A DNA stretch of 61,365 nucleotides from Tubiluchus corallicola (Eukaryota > Priapulida > Priapulimorpha > Priapulimorphida > Tubiluchidae): assembly GCA_030141605.1 (NCBI GenBank), contig JAQGDQ010001120.1, positions 1-61,365 on the forward strand. The letters are read 5' to 3'. The position numbers and the translations under genes are program-made. Shown piece after piece: positions 24,001 to 33,567 of the stretch (positions are counted from its first letter, which is position 1; each line of letters starts with the position of its first letter). Under the pieces are notes generated by a model. That model saw nothing but the letters and a program-made list of their open reading frames with translations. It ran no database searches and was not told the origin of the DNA.

Positions 24001-27000
24001 AAATTTAGCATTTTTGCTGAAAGTAGCAGTTAAAATTGTAATGTGGTGCACCCTTTCATGTAGGACTTCTCACTTGGGAGGTTGTTCGAGATAGCCAGTC
24101 AGATTCCAGTGTGAATGCCAGTCAGATTCTTAAGAATTGTAATTTTATTCGAATTACACGGTAATGGTTATTAAAGGAAAAAGCGAAAGGGAACAGCTGT
24201 TCCATGACATCTGTTCTATATGCGCAGAATTTGAATTATACCACTTCGAGTTATGCACAGTTTACCGTAATTATATTTTTGAGGCGAGTGGAATAACCCT
24301 GTTGTTACTGTGCTAAGTGACCAAAGTTCTTCATTGTCGAACCCACTCACTGACTCACTGCCTGTGCAATGTACCCATTCTAGTACATGGCTAAGATCTC
24401 CGCTAATGTTGGATTTAGGCTTGTAGAGTGCTGAACTGTGTAGAGAAACTATAGGTGACGTACAGTTTGTGGAAATATGATTTAACGTTTGCTATACGTG
24501 TTTGCGGAAATCTTATAATCAAACCTAAATTAGCTGACAATTAACAATATCATTAATTAAGTTCTGACTTTGTGAATGCCAGAAGTTAACAAACCTACAG
24601 TTTATTTTCACAAGCTCATTGGTTTTCGACTTTTGGCATTTACAGTCGTAATTTAATTAATGATATTGTTAATCGGCAGCTAATTTGATGAGTTGATACC
24701 ATCAGTAGCTCTGCACCGTGGCACAAGCACAGGTGGCGCTGTTGTATTGTGTGCTTTAAAGTTGACAATTCTTGCCTGTTCTGTTTTGCCGAACCAGTAG
24801 ATGAGATAGAAGAGTATGAGAATTCTAATCCTAGGGCTTTGAGTTCAAGTCATGATTAGTTCACAATTTTTCAGCATTTTCTTCAGCTCATTAGCTGCAA
24901 GGGTTAATAATTGTTTTAAAATAAACTGCAACAGTTTATTAATTTCTTGTATGCATAGTTAAAATCTAATTAATGATAAACGTATATTATACGCGTGTAG
25001 TACAGGCTATGCTCCTGTCCTGGCTTAAACATTCAAACAGAAGAGCATGTTATCTGTTTTTGTCCACTTACGAATCACCTTCGTGAAGATAACACTGAAC
25101 TCAACTTCAATGATTTGCATGAATTTTTCAATGGAAACCCAATGTCATGTTGTGAATTTGTAAATAACTCTTTAGTGATTTTTGGACAGTAATGATCATG
25201 TTATGTGATCGTAAGTGTTTATCGTGAATTTGTAAATAACCCTTGAGCTGTTTTTGGACAGTAATGATCGTGTTATGTGATCAAAAGTGTTTATCGTGAA
25301 TTTGTAAATAATTCTTCAGTTATTTTTTGACAGTAATGATCATGTTATATGATCAAAAGTCCTTTTTGTAGTGATCTATGGACTAAACCAAAATATCATG
25401 TTCGACTATCTCTTAATCAGTCAGTAAACATATATATATATAGTTGCAATCATTTCTCATTTATTTTAGATGTATTCTTGGTGAACTGTTCACCAAGAAG
25501 CCAATATTTCAAGCAAACCAGGAGCTGGCTCAGCTTGAATTAATCAGTAGGATATGTGGTTCGCCTACAGCAGCCGCGTGGCCGGATGTCGTCAAGTTAC
25601 CGCTTTTCCACACTATGAAACCAAAAAAGATTTATCGCAGAAGAGTTAGAGAAGAATTTTCTGTGTAAGTCATACTTTTTATTGGTACTTCAAATTTGAT
25701 TATTGTTATCATATATGAGTTTCACGGGTTTCCTTTTCTTTGACCAGTTTGTAGTTAATAATGGGAAAGAAAAGGGATTTTTAAACTTTCTCAAAAGATA
25801 TCTCAAGGGATAAAGCGATCTCAAGAGAACTTTCCATACAATGTTATATTACTTGTGCTTACCTGTTTGAAAGACTTATGTAATTAGAATAAAAAACTGT
25901 TAATAATTTAAAATATTTGTGGCACCAGGTAAAACGGCTTCGACATCCCATGGTGCATTTCTGATTCACCGAAAATTACTGATCGTATTGACAATTTTAT
26001 ACTTTTGGTTTGTTAGCGAAAAGTGTACTACGAATGCTGTGATTGTTTTTTCAACCTTTACGTAATCTTTTCTAAATTTGTTTTAAACAACTTACCATTA
26101 AAATGGTCACTCCTAACAATCATCACGGGAGTTTAAATTTGCAAGTCTTATACGGTGTTACTGCTAACACAATCCCTGTATGCAATAAGGCAGCATGTAA
26201 GCAATAAAAAATTTCAAGACGAATTTTTCAAGTTTCATTTGCGAAGAGTGTTTTCTTGGTTGTTAAGTGAGAGCTGAGGCAAAACAGCTGTGACTGTACT
26301 GTCCTGTAACTGAGGCAAAACAGCTGTGACTGTACTGTCCTGTAACTGAGGCAAAACAGCTGTGACTGTACTGTCCTGTAACTGAGGCAAAACAGCTGTG
26401 ACTGTACTGTCCTGTAACTGAGGCAAATCAGCTGTGACTGTACTGTCCTGTAACTGAGGCAAAACAGCTGTGACTGTACTGTCCTGTAACTGAGGCAAAA
26501 TAGCTGTGGCCGTACTGTCCTGTAACTGAGGCAAAACAGCTGTGACTGTACTGTCCTGTAACTGAGGCAAAACAGCTGTGACTGTACTGACCTGTAACTG
26601 AGGCAAAATAGCTGTGACTGTACTGTCCTGTAACTGAGGCAAAATAGCTGTGGCCGTACTGTCCTGTAACTGAGGCAAAACAGCTGTGACTGTACTGTCC
26701 TGTAACTGAGGCAAAACAGCTGTGACTGTACTGTCCTGTAACTGAGGCAAAACAGCTGTGACTGTACTGTCCTGTAACTGAGGCAAAACAGCTGTGACTG
26801 TACTGTCCTGTAACTGAGGCAAAATAGCTGTGGCCGTACTGTCCTGTAACTGAGGCAAAACAGCTGTGACTGTACTGTCCTGTAACTGAGGCAAAATAGC
26901 TGTGGCCGTACTGTCCTGTAACTGAGGCAAAATAGCTGTGGCCGTACTGTCCTGTAACTGAGGCAAAATAGCTGTGGCCGTACTGTCCTGTAACTGAGGC

Positions 27001-30000
27001 AAAACAGCTGTGGCCGTACTGTCCTGTAACTGAGGCAAAACAGCTGTGACTGTACTGTCCTGTAACTGAGGCAAAACAGCTGTGACTGTACTGTCCTGTA
27101 ACTGAGACAAAACAGCTCTGATTGTACTGACCTGTAACTGTCCCGAGACTGTTGTAATGTTGGCAGTTGGGCATGCCTGTCAGCACTTCTCACAAGACAG
27201 CTCAAGTGGCTGACTGAATGGGACTTATGCACAAAGTCTCAAGTTCAAATACACGGGCATCTTTTGACGTCTGCTGAATAATTCTTAAGAAAGAACGATA
27301 TTTACATGCGATGTTTGTTGATGATCTCTGCTTGTGTTTTTTTTTCTAGTAAAACAAAGTTTTTAATGTTTAGCACACAGAAGCAAGAAGGACCCGGGTG
27401 TATTATTCTTCCAGATAAGTTTCTACGCTTTTCAAATGCAAAGTTAAATAATAAAAAAGTGCTTAAATGTTGCATTGGTTCCAGGTTACCGGGGCCAGCA
27501 TTAGATCTCTTAGACAAGATGTTGGAGTTAGATCCTAGCAAGCGTTATACTGCCGAAGAAGCACTGGCTTCGCCATGGTTAGAGCCGATTGATCCAGCTT
27601 CTATGCCGCCACCTGAGTAAGTTTTTTTAAATCAGTAGTGTGATAATTGTTTATCGATAATTTATTAAGCTAATTGCAAAGTCCTTTAAAAATGATTTCA
27701 CTTGTCTCTCACTAGACATCAGTAGGTTTTGTTTCCTGTTGAATGCAAGACTCATAATTAGTTTCAAGCGACCGTGAAAATATAGGATCTTAGCTAGGGC
27801 TTCATTGCTAACGAAACGGAAATGGGTAGCTAGGTATCGGTAAGATCTATAGGTGGTTTCAAGAAAGCAGAAAGAAATTAATTGGTAGAGACATGAATAA
27901 AACTCATAGAACGTTAAATTAAATAGCGTTGAATATTTGCCTCTGGAACGTATCTCAATTCTTTTACATTACTTTCTATGGAAGTCTAAGCTTCGTTTAA
28001 CGATGTTTCGCTTAACTTCGCATTTTTGCTGGAATGCATTAGCATCGTTAAGCAAGGACTTGTTGCATTTCAACAAGTTGCTTGGCAAAAAATGTGGTTT
28101 TGTGTGTGTGGGTGTTATCTGCGAACGGACCGCTTGTCCAAATGATGACATAAAGCTGAAAACTGATTTCATACCGTGCTATTATAGTTTGTTTTTGTTG
28201 CAGCCTTCCATTGTGGCAAGATTGTCATGAGATGTGGAGTAAGAAGCGTCGTAAGGCTTTGCGAGCTGAGCATGATGCTAAGACTGCTTCTCAACGGGGC
28301 ATAACACACAGTGAGTCTGCTAGTGTACTCCCGCTGTTGGGCAGAGACGGCGAAGATCCCGCATCAGCCGACACGAGAAGTCGTAGTGAAAATATTACCA
28401 AAGACACTACGCCCAAAGTACCATCATCTTCGGGCACACCGGCAAAAGATCCTTTGTCGTCAAAGGAATCGGCTTCTAATGTTGGTAGTAAATTTGAGAC
28501 GAATAGCAGTGGATCTGAAAAGCATTCGAAAAGTGAAAATTCACAACAAAGTGATGACACAACGGATAGTGCAACGCTAGCGTCTACTATTACAAATTTA
28601 CTCAAGGATAACCCGGGCATGAGCATTGCAAATCTGACTAAAAGGTTTAATCTGAAAATGGACCCTAAAACTCAGACTGTCCTAGAAACATTGAGTGCTC
28701 AGTTGATGGTGGCAAATTCTTCTGCAGCTACAAAAGATTTGCAGATGAGTGGCACAAAAAAGCAATCCAATGATTCACCTAGTGTAAATTTATTACGAGA
28801 TAGTAAGGTGAAATCTAAATCAGCGTCCAGAACAAATGGCGGCCTACTTGACATCCCTACGGAGGCCCCTTTGCCTCCCGAGCTCAGACCCGGTTACGAT
28901 TGGCAAACTGCTGCGGAACCACTTAGTGCTAGTGTTTCGAGCGAGTCGGTGAGCAGTAATGTCGCTAGTGAACCAGTGAGCACAAGTGCTTCGAGTGAAC
29001 CAGTAACCAGTCAAAGTACAGAAGGTGTGAAGGCAGCTTTAGTTCAGTTACTAGCTGCACAGGGTGTAAAAGTTACTTACGGTAACTCAGACCTCGCTGG
29101 AGACACAGCATCGTGGACAGACAACAAACCGTTAGACAATTTAGCAAACAACAATGTTAACGTTTCCGGTTACCCAGGTGAAAGTGATCAACAGTACCCA
29201 ACTGCATCAACTGTTGACACCGTAGTGACTAATGCGAATATTGTTACGCCTAGTTCATTATTAACAGGTTTAACTCAACTATTTGGCGACACTCTCAAAA
29301 GTGTAGGATCTAGTGTGGCACCTGTCAGTTCTGCAGACAGTTTAGCACTTGATTCGTCTCATCTGTTGACGGCAACTGAAACGTCTCGTGCCGTCGTGAA
29401 TAATCCAATGTCTATTCCAAAATCGGAAATGACGTACGAGCATTCTGATAGTTTTACAACAAAGAGCGAAAGCAGCATAACTACGGTGGGGCAGAAAAAA
29501 CAAGTCTTTGATTATGAAGCCAATTATTACAGGAATGATTTTGCAAGGTGCACTTTAAAAGAAGATTCTTATTATGATGAACAAAAGAGAGAGTTAGATT
29601 ACGAAGCTGAAAGGTATTTGGGCAACCGCTCTCCATACAGATACGACGCACGCAGCGATTATTTGATGGACAGGTCTCTTTCTTATAGAGATGGTGGTGA
29701 CGTGATTACTCGTGATGAATATTTTGGAAGCAGCCCTCGATCGGTCGCGCCAGGTCACAGGAGCAAGATGGATTTTGAGAGACCAGTCAGAGTGTACTAC
29801 GATAATGATTTTGATGGGGTAAAGCAGAGACGCATTTCGTCGCGTGTTAATGATGACCGAGAAGTTGAACCGGGCAGAGCTGAAAATGATTATCCTGGTA
29901 GAAGTAGAACAGCATTTTCAACAAGTTCAGAATTTAGTCAAAGAAAAGCATATCGTGATGACAGGGAGGAGTGGTCACGTAACGTCTTAGAAGCCGAAAG

Positions 30001-30982
30001 GAGGTCTCAAGGGCGGCGGAGTTATCCCGACCAAGTGTTACCTGACAGTACCTCATTTGATGAAAAAACTTGCGCACCTTTAAGTGAAAAGAGAGAGAAG
30101 CTAGGCAATGCTGAACAGGTAAACTGTAAGTTTGGCAAATGTGAAAGTGATAAATTGCCAGATGCATTTAGTAAAACTGTCCCACATCTCCAATCTGGCC
30201 AGTCGGTAAAAGATGCGTCCAGTTCGGGAAGTGATAACGACAACGGTGGAAATGGTCGTCGGTTGCCGTCACTGATGGACATAGTTACTAGCAAGCCTAC
30301 CACTAGTGAACAAGAACAAGCACACTCATCACCTCCAGCACATCCGAGCGCGGAAGAAGCTGCGCAGGCTCCAGTGAATGTGCGACGGCTAAATTCTCCT
30401 TGTGATATATACAGCGAAGTGTCGGAAGATGTTCGTAACAGATTGTCTGTTAGTGATAATTTGCAGACTAGTAAACAGTCGTTGCTTGTGAGCGATGAAG
30501 AGAAAACGAAACGCACAACTCCGTCAAGTTTACATCAGCAATCAGCAGCATCCGACGAGGATGCAATTAGCAAGGTAAGTAACGATCAAAGGACGGAAAT
30601 GCAACCGTGGCTCAAGCAACCACTTGCAGGTGGCAGTAAGGGTGACATCCCGTCACTATTGCCCAGTCCTGCCGGGCACGTGCTAAGGCATCGTGCACAG
30701 ACTCCCATGCATGCGGTGAACCCCCGACCGCTCGTTAATCAACAACTTAGACAGCCTGCCCCGTTGTTAGCACGGGGTGGCCCGATGTCGCGATTTTCTC
30801 ACGCTCGAGCTCCGCACGTGCAGCCGCACAGGTACCCGAACGAATTCTACGAAGACGAGTTGGCAGATGCACAGAATGAGTTTGCGACTGGAAGATCCGA
30901 AACTCGTGGCGTAAATTGGAATCGTGGGAAGAACGTCCCAAAGCGTGGCATGCAATGGTCGCTAAGAGGTCGGTATTATTAG
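14547..30982 (+). CDS. CDK12: CDK12/CDK13-type transcription kinase, complete coding sequence
   Basis: Nine coding exons join in phase to 1,685 codons plus stop. The product should be a nuclear cyclin K-dependent kinase that phosphorylates the RNA polymerase II C-terminal domain during elongation. The N-terminal ~440 residues are Lys/Arg/Ser-rich with an RS stretch near 190-207. The kinase domain covers about 455-747: glycine loop GEGTYGQV (462-), lysine K484 in VALKK, PITAVRE helix (E502), HRDIKCSN (D587, N592), DFG (D605), activation-loop T621 in RPYTNK, and APE-equivalent PPELLLGE. It is followed by [12 protein letters not shown] (766-777), the C-terminal helix and basic cluster typical of CDK12/13. 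A ~910-residue low-complexity tail then comes from one exon. Human CDK12 and CDK13 are about 1,500 residues. CDK12 and CDK13 are vertebrate duplicates, so the invertebrate gene is co-orthologous. The ATG follows an acceptor by 4 nt, so a 5' UTR exon lies upstream. Confidence 0.95.
15272..15775 (-). mobile_element. RTE-type LINE 3' fragment in CDK12 intron
   Basis: On the minus strand it contains GTCAGGAAGGGCATCCGCCT, a phrase typical of RTE-clade elements in many animals. Farther on it reads [12 protein letters not shown] and [13 protein letters not shown], the usual end of the RTE reverse transcriptase. It ends in a GAAGAAGAAG tail. A run of about 17 C lies at its 5' side (15746). It is degraded by stops and frameshifts. 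Confidence 0.65.
16600..17340 (+). CDS. CDK12: CDK12 coding exon 2 (RS repeat, Pro/Gln-rich)
   Basis: Acceptor TTCTTGTTTCAG; the first base completes an Arg codon. The exon starts [20 protein letters not shown], an RS domain of the kind that targets splicing speckles, then a charged helix ([18 protein letters not shown]) and a Pro/Gln-rich part. It ends in an acidic EHDEDVEE-like stretch, with donor CTTGG|GTATGT. Confidence 0.9.
17869..18008 (+). CDS. CDK12: CDK12 coding exon 3 (kinase start, Gly loop)
   Basis: Acceptor TTTTTATAG, donor CAAACAG|GTAAAA. It encodes [20 protein letters not shown] and then [14 protein letters not shown]-x-R-C-V is the conserved lead-in to the CDK12/13 kinase domain. 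Confidence 0.93.
18105..18275 (+). CDS. CDK12: CDK12 coding exon 4 (catalytic Lys, C-helix)
   Basis: Acceptor TTTTGCTTAG, donor CAAAG|GTATCG. It encodes [31 protein letters not shown] and [12 protein letters not shown], nearly identical to the CDK12/13 consensus. The preceding intron is only 96 bp. Confidence 0.95.
18344..18724 (+). mobile_element. Non-autonomous TIR element, copy B
   Basis: It begins ATAAGCCTTTTTACAGTTTC and ends with a diverged reverse complement GAAACTGTGAGAAGGCTTAT, so it has inverted ends of about 20 bp. It lies in the intron after CDK12 coding exon 4. Copy A is at 3635-3905. The target duplication is not clear, so the superfamily is open. Confidence 0.6.
18907..19211. 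mobile_element. hAT-type MITE, copy 2
   Basis: It has the same family ends as 382-777: TAGGGGTGAGC on the left and GCTCACCGCTA on the right. The flanking 8-mers are ATAAGAGT and ATAAGAAT (7 of 8 identical). It is inverted relative to copy 1 and 305 bp long. It sits in the intron after CDK12 coding exon 4. Confidence 0.8.
19437..19626 (+). CDS. CDK12: CDK12 coding exon 5 (catalytic loop)
   Basis: Acceptor CCATTTTCAG. It encodes [20 protein letters not shown] and [19 protein letters not shown]. The donor is AACAA|GTACGTA. The base pattern around this donor (CAAGTACGTA) is repeated throughout the minisatellite that begins at this point. Confidence 0.93.
19623..20965. repeat. 25-bp minisatellite rooted at a CDK12 splice donor
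   Basis: About 53 tandem units of 25 bp, consensus GTTCAAGTACGTATAG followed by TTACACTCG. The first unit overlaps the last bases of CDK12 coding exon 5, and its CAA|GTACGTA is the actual donor. The same string recurs in at least twenty later units by eye. A longer period is visible too: the variant ACACTGAGTTCCAATTACG occurs at 19891, 20282 and 20673, so a 391-bp block of variants was itself duplicated. Confidence 0.95.
21165..21545 (-). mobile_element. Possible LINE 3' UTR fragment
   Basis: AGTTTATTTATCCCAAGGAC followed by AATACACAATATAAAAAT resembles the 3' UTR ends at 7028 and 10846 in layout, but the similarity is weak. The stretch lies between the two minisatellites of the same intron. 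Confidence 0.3.
22025..23308. repeat. 32-bp minisatellite in CDK12 intron
   Basis: About 40 head-to-tail units of 32 bp, consensus AACATAACAAAATGCTTAGC then AACGCTGGTACG. Variants are limited to a few positions (C/T in TGCTTAG, A/G in CTAGTA/CTGGTA, G/A in ACGAAC/ACAAAC). It ends about 100 bp before the next exon. There are no unique spacers, so it is not CRISPR-like. Confidence 0.97.
23413..23571 (+). CDS. CDK12: CDK12 coding exon 6 (DFG, activation loop)
   Basis: Acceptor TCTATTCACAG, donor TTGTGG|GTAAGA. It encodes [20 protein letters not shown] and [21 protein letters not shown]621 in PYTNK is the predicted activating phosphosite. Confidence 0.94.
24780..24945 (+). mobile_element. tRNA-derived SINE, copy 2
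   Basis: It has the same body as 6080-6165 (CACAATTTTTCAG..., CTCATTA, AATAAACTGCA) after a degraded tRNA-like head (GAGTTCAAGTC as box B). It supports the SINE call for copy 1. Confidence 0.55.
25003..25192 (+). mobile_element. LINE ORF2 C-terminal fragment with Cys/His motif
   Basis: The plus strand reads [20 protein letters not shown], then [20 protein letters not shown], ending [10 protein letters not shown] and a stop at 25190-25192. The C-x-C...H-x-x-x-C pattern is the zinc-knuckle-like tail of many LINE reverse transcriptases. It is uninterrupted over ~60 codons. Confidence 0.6.
25154..25360 (+). repeat. Triplicated LINE 3' end, ~76-bp units
   Basis: The last codons and following bases of the LINE fragment (GTGAATTTGTAAATAA...GACAGTAATGATC...TATGTGATC) are present three times in tandem. 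Confidence 0.75.
25470..25664 (+). CDS. CDK12: CDK12 coding exon 7 (kinase C-lobe)
   Basis: Acceptor TTATTTTAG, donor TTCTGT|GTAAGT. It encodes [32 protein letters not shown] and [16 protein letters not shown], matching CDK12/13 closely. Confidence 0.94.
26271..27140. repeat. 36-bp minisatellite in CDK12 intron
   Basis: About 24 units of 36 bp built on CTGTAACTGAGGCAAAACAG then CTGTGACTGTACTGTC. Two variant types alternate irregularly (ACAGCTGTGACTG and ATAGCTGTGGCCG). Because 36 is divisible by 3, all minus-strand frames stay open (up to 334 codons). This is a by-product of the repeat and not evidence of a protein. Confidence 0.96.
27485..27616 (+). CDS. CDK12: CDK12 coding exon 8 (kinase end)
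   Basis: Acceptor TTGGTTCCAG, donor CACCTGA|GTAAGT. It encodes [36 protein letters not shown] and MPPP. The split codon with exon 7 gives Val, and with exon 9 gives Asp. Confidence 0.92.
28204..30982 (+). CDS. CDK12: CDK12 coding exon 9 (long C-terminal tail)
   Basis: Acceptor GTTTTTGTTGCAG. The exon opens with [20 protein letters not shown], the helix that follows the CDK12/13 kinase domain. It then gives ~900 residues of Ser/Thr-rich and, later, Tyr/Asp/Arg-rich low-complexity sequence (for example [20 protein letters not shown]). It ends [11 protein letters not shown] with stop TAG at 30980-30982. A perfect donor-like CAAG|GTAAGT lies inside the exon at 30571-30580 but the frame reads through it. 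Confidence 0.93.
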
Positions 30983-31660
30983 TTGTGTTATATATACTTG
31001 TCATTTGTAAATATAAATTGACAAATTTCTATGTTTATCATGTGTTACCTGCACTTGGTAATGTTACTTGGATAATTTTCTTGCCTCTAGTACTTATATC
31101 ATGAAGCAGCGTTGGTTTGCAACTCTCTGCTGTCTGGGTTTGAAGAAAATTATGCAAGTTGCGGTGAATTGTTATTAAAAAGTGTATTATATTTGAAACT
31201 GTAAGATTAGTTGCATTCATTTCGTAAGCTTAATGTACACGAGATTTTCTACAGTTATTTATTCACCGGTAAGAAACTGGTGAACCTTGTTTCTTGGGGT
31301 AGTTTACATTGTAACAAAAGTAATTTTTGCCATGATATGTTGTAAAGTATGATGGTAGTTGTCTGAAAAAATGTGAAACATAGCTTGGATGTTCTGTTGT
31401 TTTTTTTTTGTAACCCGATGCGTAACCAGCAAGAAACTCTTACTCAAAACAAGGCTGCGACTCTTCAATTCATATGTAACTTGTATCTTCATGTACAGCA
31501 GTGTAACGTTGGTGCTTAACTGCAACTCAGGAAGCAGAAATAGCTGTAATTTCCCAGAAATCTACTCACAAAGATTTAAAAATAAAATGGCAATAATATC
31601 ATGTCAAATGAGTAACTCTATAACAGAGTCAACGAAGAACAATATCATTTCAAATGAGTA
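30983..31660 (+). promoter_or_regulatory. CDK12: CDK12 3' UTR and polyadenylation signals
   Basis: This is AT-rich non-coding sequence after the stop. Candidate poly(A) signals are ATTAAA at 31174-31179 and AATAAA at 31581-31586. The LINE-derived repeats begin just after the second. I cannot tell which signal is used. Confidence 0.5.
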
Positions 31661-31685
31661 ACTCTATAACAGGATCAATGAAGAA

Positions 31686-32425
31686 CATTGGAGCACTAAA
31701 ATGGGTAGGACATTTAATGAGATTGCCAGAAACAACACCAATAAGATTATCGTTAAACATTGGAACATCAAAATCAGAAGACTAAGATTGGTAGGACATT
31801 TCATGAGATTGCCAGAAACAACACCAGTAAGATTAGCATTAAACATTGGAGCATCAAAATCAGAATCAGAAGATTAAGATGGGTAGGACATTTAATGAGA
31901 TTGCCAGAAACAACACCAGTAAGATTAGCATTAAACATTGGAGCACTAAAATCAGAATCAGAAGACTAAGATGGGTAGGACATTTAATGAGATTGCCAGA
32001 AACAACACCAATAAGATTAGCATTAAACATTGGAACATCGGAATCAGAAGACTAAGATGGGTAGGACATTTAATGAGATTGCCAGAAACAACACCAGTAA
32101 GATTAGCATTAAACATTGGAACATCAGAATCGGAATCAGAAGATTAAGATGGGTGGAACACGTAATGAGATTGCCAGCAACAACATCGGTAAGATTAGCA
32201 TTTAAACGAGGCACTGAAACCTACTAAACGACCTCCAACCAAAAACAACTTGGATATCAAGAATTAATAAAGATTTACAACAGCTGAGAACAAACTTAAC
32301 AATAGCATCACACGAGTTGACAATTTTAACTGCAGACCGGAAACAGTGGGGTGCTGTAATAAAGGATAGAGGCTCTATGTCTACAATAGATGTTTAGAAC
32401 AACAAAAGACGAAGAAGAAGAAGAT
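31686..32425 (+). mobile_element. LINE 3' end expanded into a minisatellite
   Basis: Six tandem copies of an 85-93-bp segment each encode RRLRWVGHLMRLPETTPVRL, the R-L-R-W-x-G-H block found near the C terminus of many LINE reverse transcriptases. After the last copy the coding end continues with a frameshift (EALKPTKRPPTKNN, then LTILTADRKQWGAVIKDRGS) to a stop at about 32396 and a GAAGAAGAAG tail. So the end of one element was amplified in place. Confidence 0.75.
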
Positions 32426-32869
32426 TATGTTTAACCAAAAGAAAAAAATCTGAACAAACCAGAACAGAAGCTTCTGGGTATAAATGAGGAGCATTTGGAA
32501 CACAATGAACCAGCTGATAATCTTGATATCATGCACTTTAATAAATATCCGCTTTTTTTACAATATGCAGTAGTGATCGGTAATGAAAGACAGATTCACA
32601 AAAGTAGCAAAAGTCTAGTAAAGGTGCAGTCAAGTTGACTTTAAAACAAACTACATAATATCAGACCCCTTTATCACCTAATTTTGCGGCTCAAAAAAAA
32701 TTGGCATTAAGCGAGTTTGGCGCAATAACGAAGTGCATTGATACATACTTATCTAGGCAAATACAGACATTTTGTTTTGCTGGTGTTATAACAAGGTTGG
32801 GCTGGGCGTGAAATAAAAACCTTCATGGTGTTTTAATGCAACTTTTGGTAAAAGTTAGAGCACATGAAG
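32426..32869. other. Non-coding DNA, nothing recognised
   Basis: No exon or repeat family was seen. A short phrase at 32700-32740 (GGCATTAAGCGAG...AATAACGAAG) is faintly reminiscent of the interior of the pogo-like MITEs. Confidence 0.4.
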
Positions 32870-32875
32870 CGATCT

Positions 32876-33056
32876 TTGTCGCTCTCTCTCTCTTGCCGTT
32901 TCTGTGTCTTCCCCTCTCTCATTTTCTGTCTCCCTCTCCCCTCTCTCTCTCTCTCTTGCCGTTTCTGTGTCTTCCCCTCTCTCTCATTTTCTGTCTCTCT
33001 CTCCCCCCTCTCTCCTTTCTCTTTCCCTCTCTCTCTCTCTGTCTCCCTCTCAACCT

Positions 33057-33128
<72 letters not shown>

Positions 33129-33272
33129 TCCCCCTCTCTCTCTCCCTCTCTTGCCATTTCTGTGTCTTCCCTCTCTCTCTCCCCCCTCTCTCCTCTCTCT
33201 CTCTTTCCCTCTCTCTCTCTCTGTCTCCCTCTCAACCTTTTTTCTCTCTCTCTCTCTCTGCCTATCTATCTA

Positions 33273-33305
<33 letters not shown>
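32876..33305. repeat. (TC)n-rich tract and (TA)n run
   Basis: About 400 bp of CT/CCTCT-type pyrimidine sequence includes imperfect duplications of a block containing TTGCCGTTTCTGTGTCTTCC. It is followed by TATC and about 14 TA units. Three overlapping open frames arise only from the repeat. Confidence 0.95.
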
Positions 33306-33307
<2 letters not shown>

Positions 33308-33354
33308 ACCTCCCTCCCTCCCCATTCTCTCTCTCATCCAATCATTTTCAGTTG

Positions 33355-33560
33355 CAGGGTCGGCCTTAGGTAATTGGAGGCCCTAGGCGAAGTGAGTTTG
33401 GTGGCCCCAAATGAAATAGAAAAATAAAAAATAAATACGAAAAAAATAAAATTACGCAATTTATTAAAAACTATAATGTATGTTACCTCGGCGTGAGGCC
33501 CCCCTGGAGGGTGAAGCCCTAGGCGGTTGCCTAGTTTGCCTATGCTTAAGGCCGGCCCTG
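33355..33560. mobile_element. hAT-type MITE, CAGGG ends
   Basis: A 206-bp element with ends CAGGGTCGGCCTTAGG and the reverse complement CTTAAGGCCGGCCCTG. It is flanked by TCAGTTG on both sides (33348-33354 and 33561-33567). CAGGG...CCCTG ends with a 7-8 bp duplication fit hAT. It is a different family from the TAGGGGTGAGC elements. Confidence 0.7.
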
Positions 33561-33567
33561 TCAGTTG

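Larger units (their letters stand above)
23572..25469 (+). other. CDK12 intron with SINE and LINE remnants
   Basis: This intron carries a SINE copy and the tail of a LINE ORF2 with its end triplicated. I see nothing recognisable in 23572-24779. Confidence 0.7.

Noticed and set aside
26228-27232. Minus-strand frames of 252-334 codons
   Set aside because: They are produced by the 36-bp period, which keeps all three frames open with the same 12-residue phrase. There is no start, splice or promoter context, and it lies within a CDK12 intron.
32836-33386. Leu/Ser-rich frames of 160-177 codons
   Set aside because: They come from the TC-rich microsatellite.
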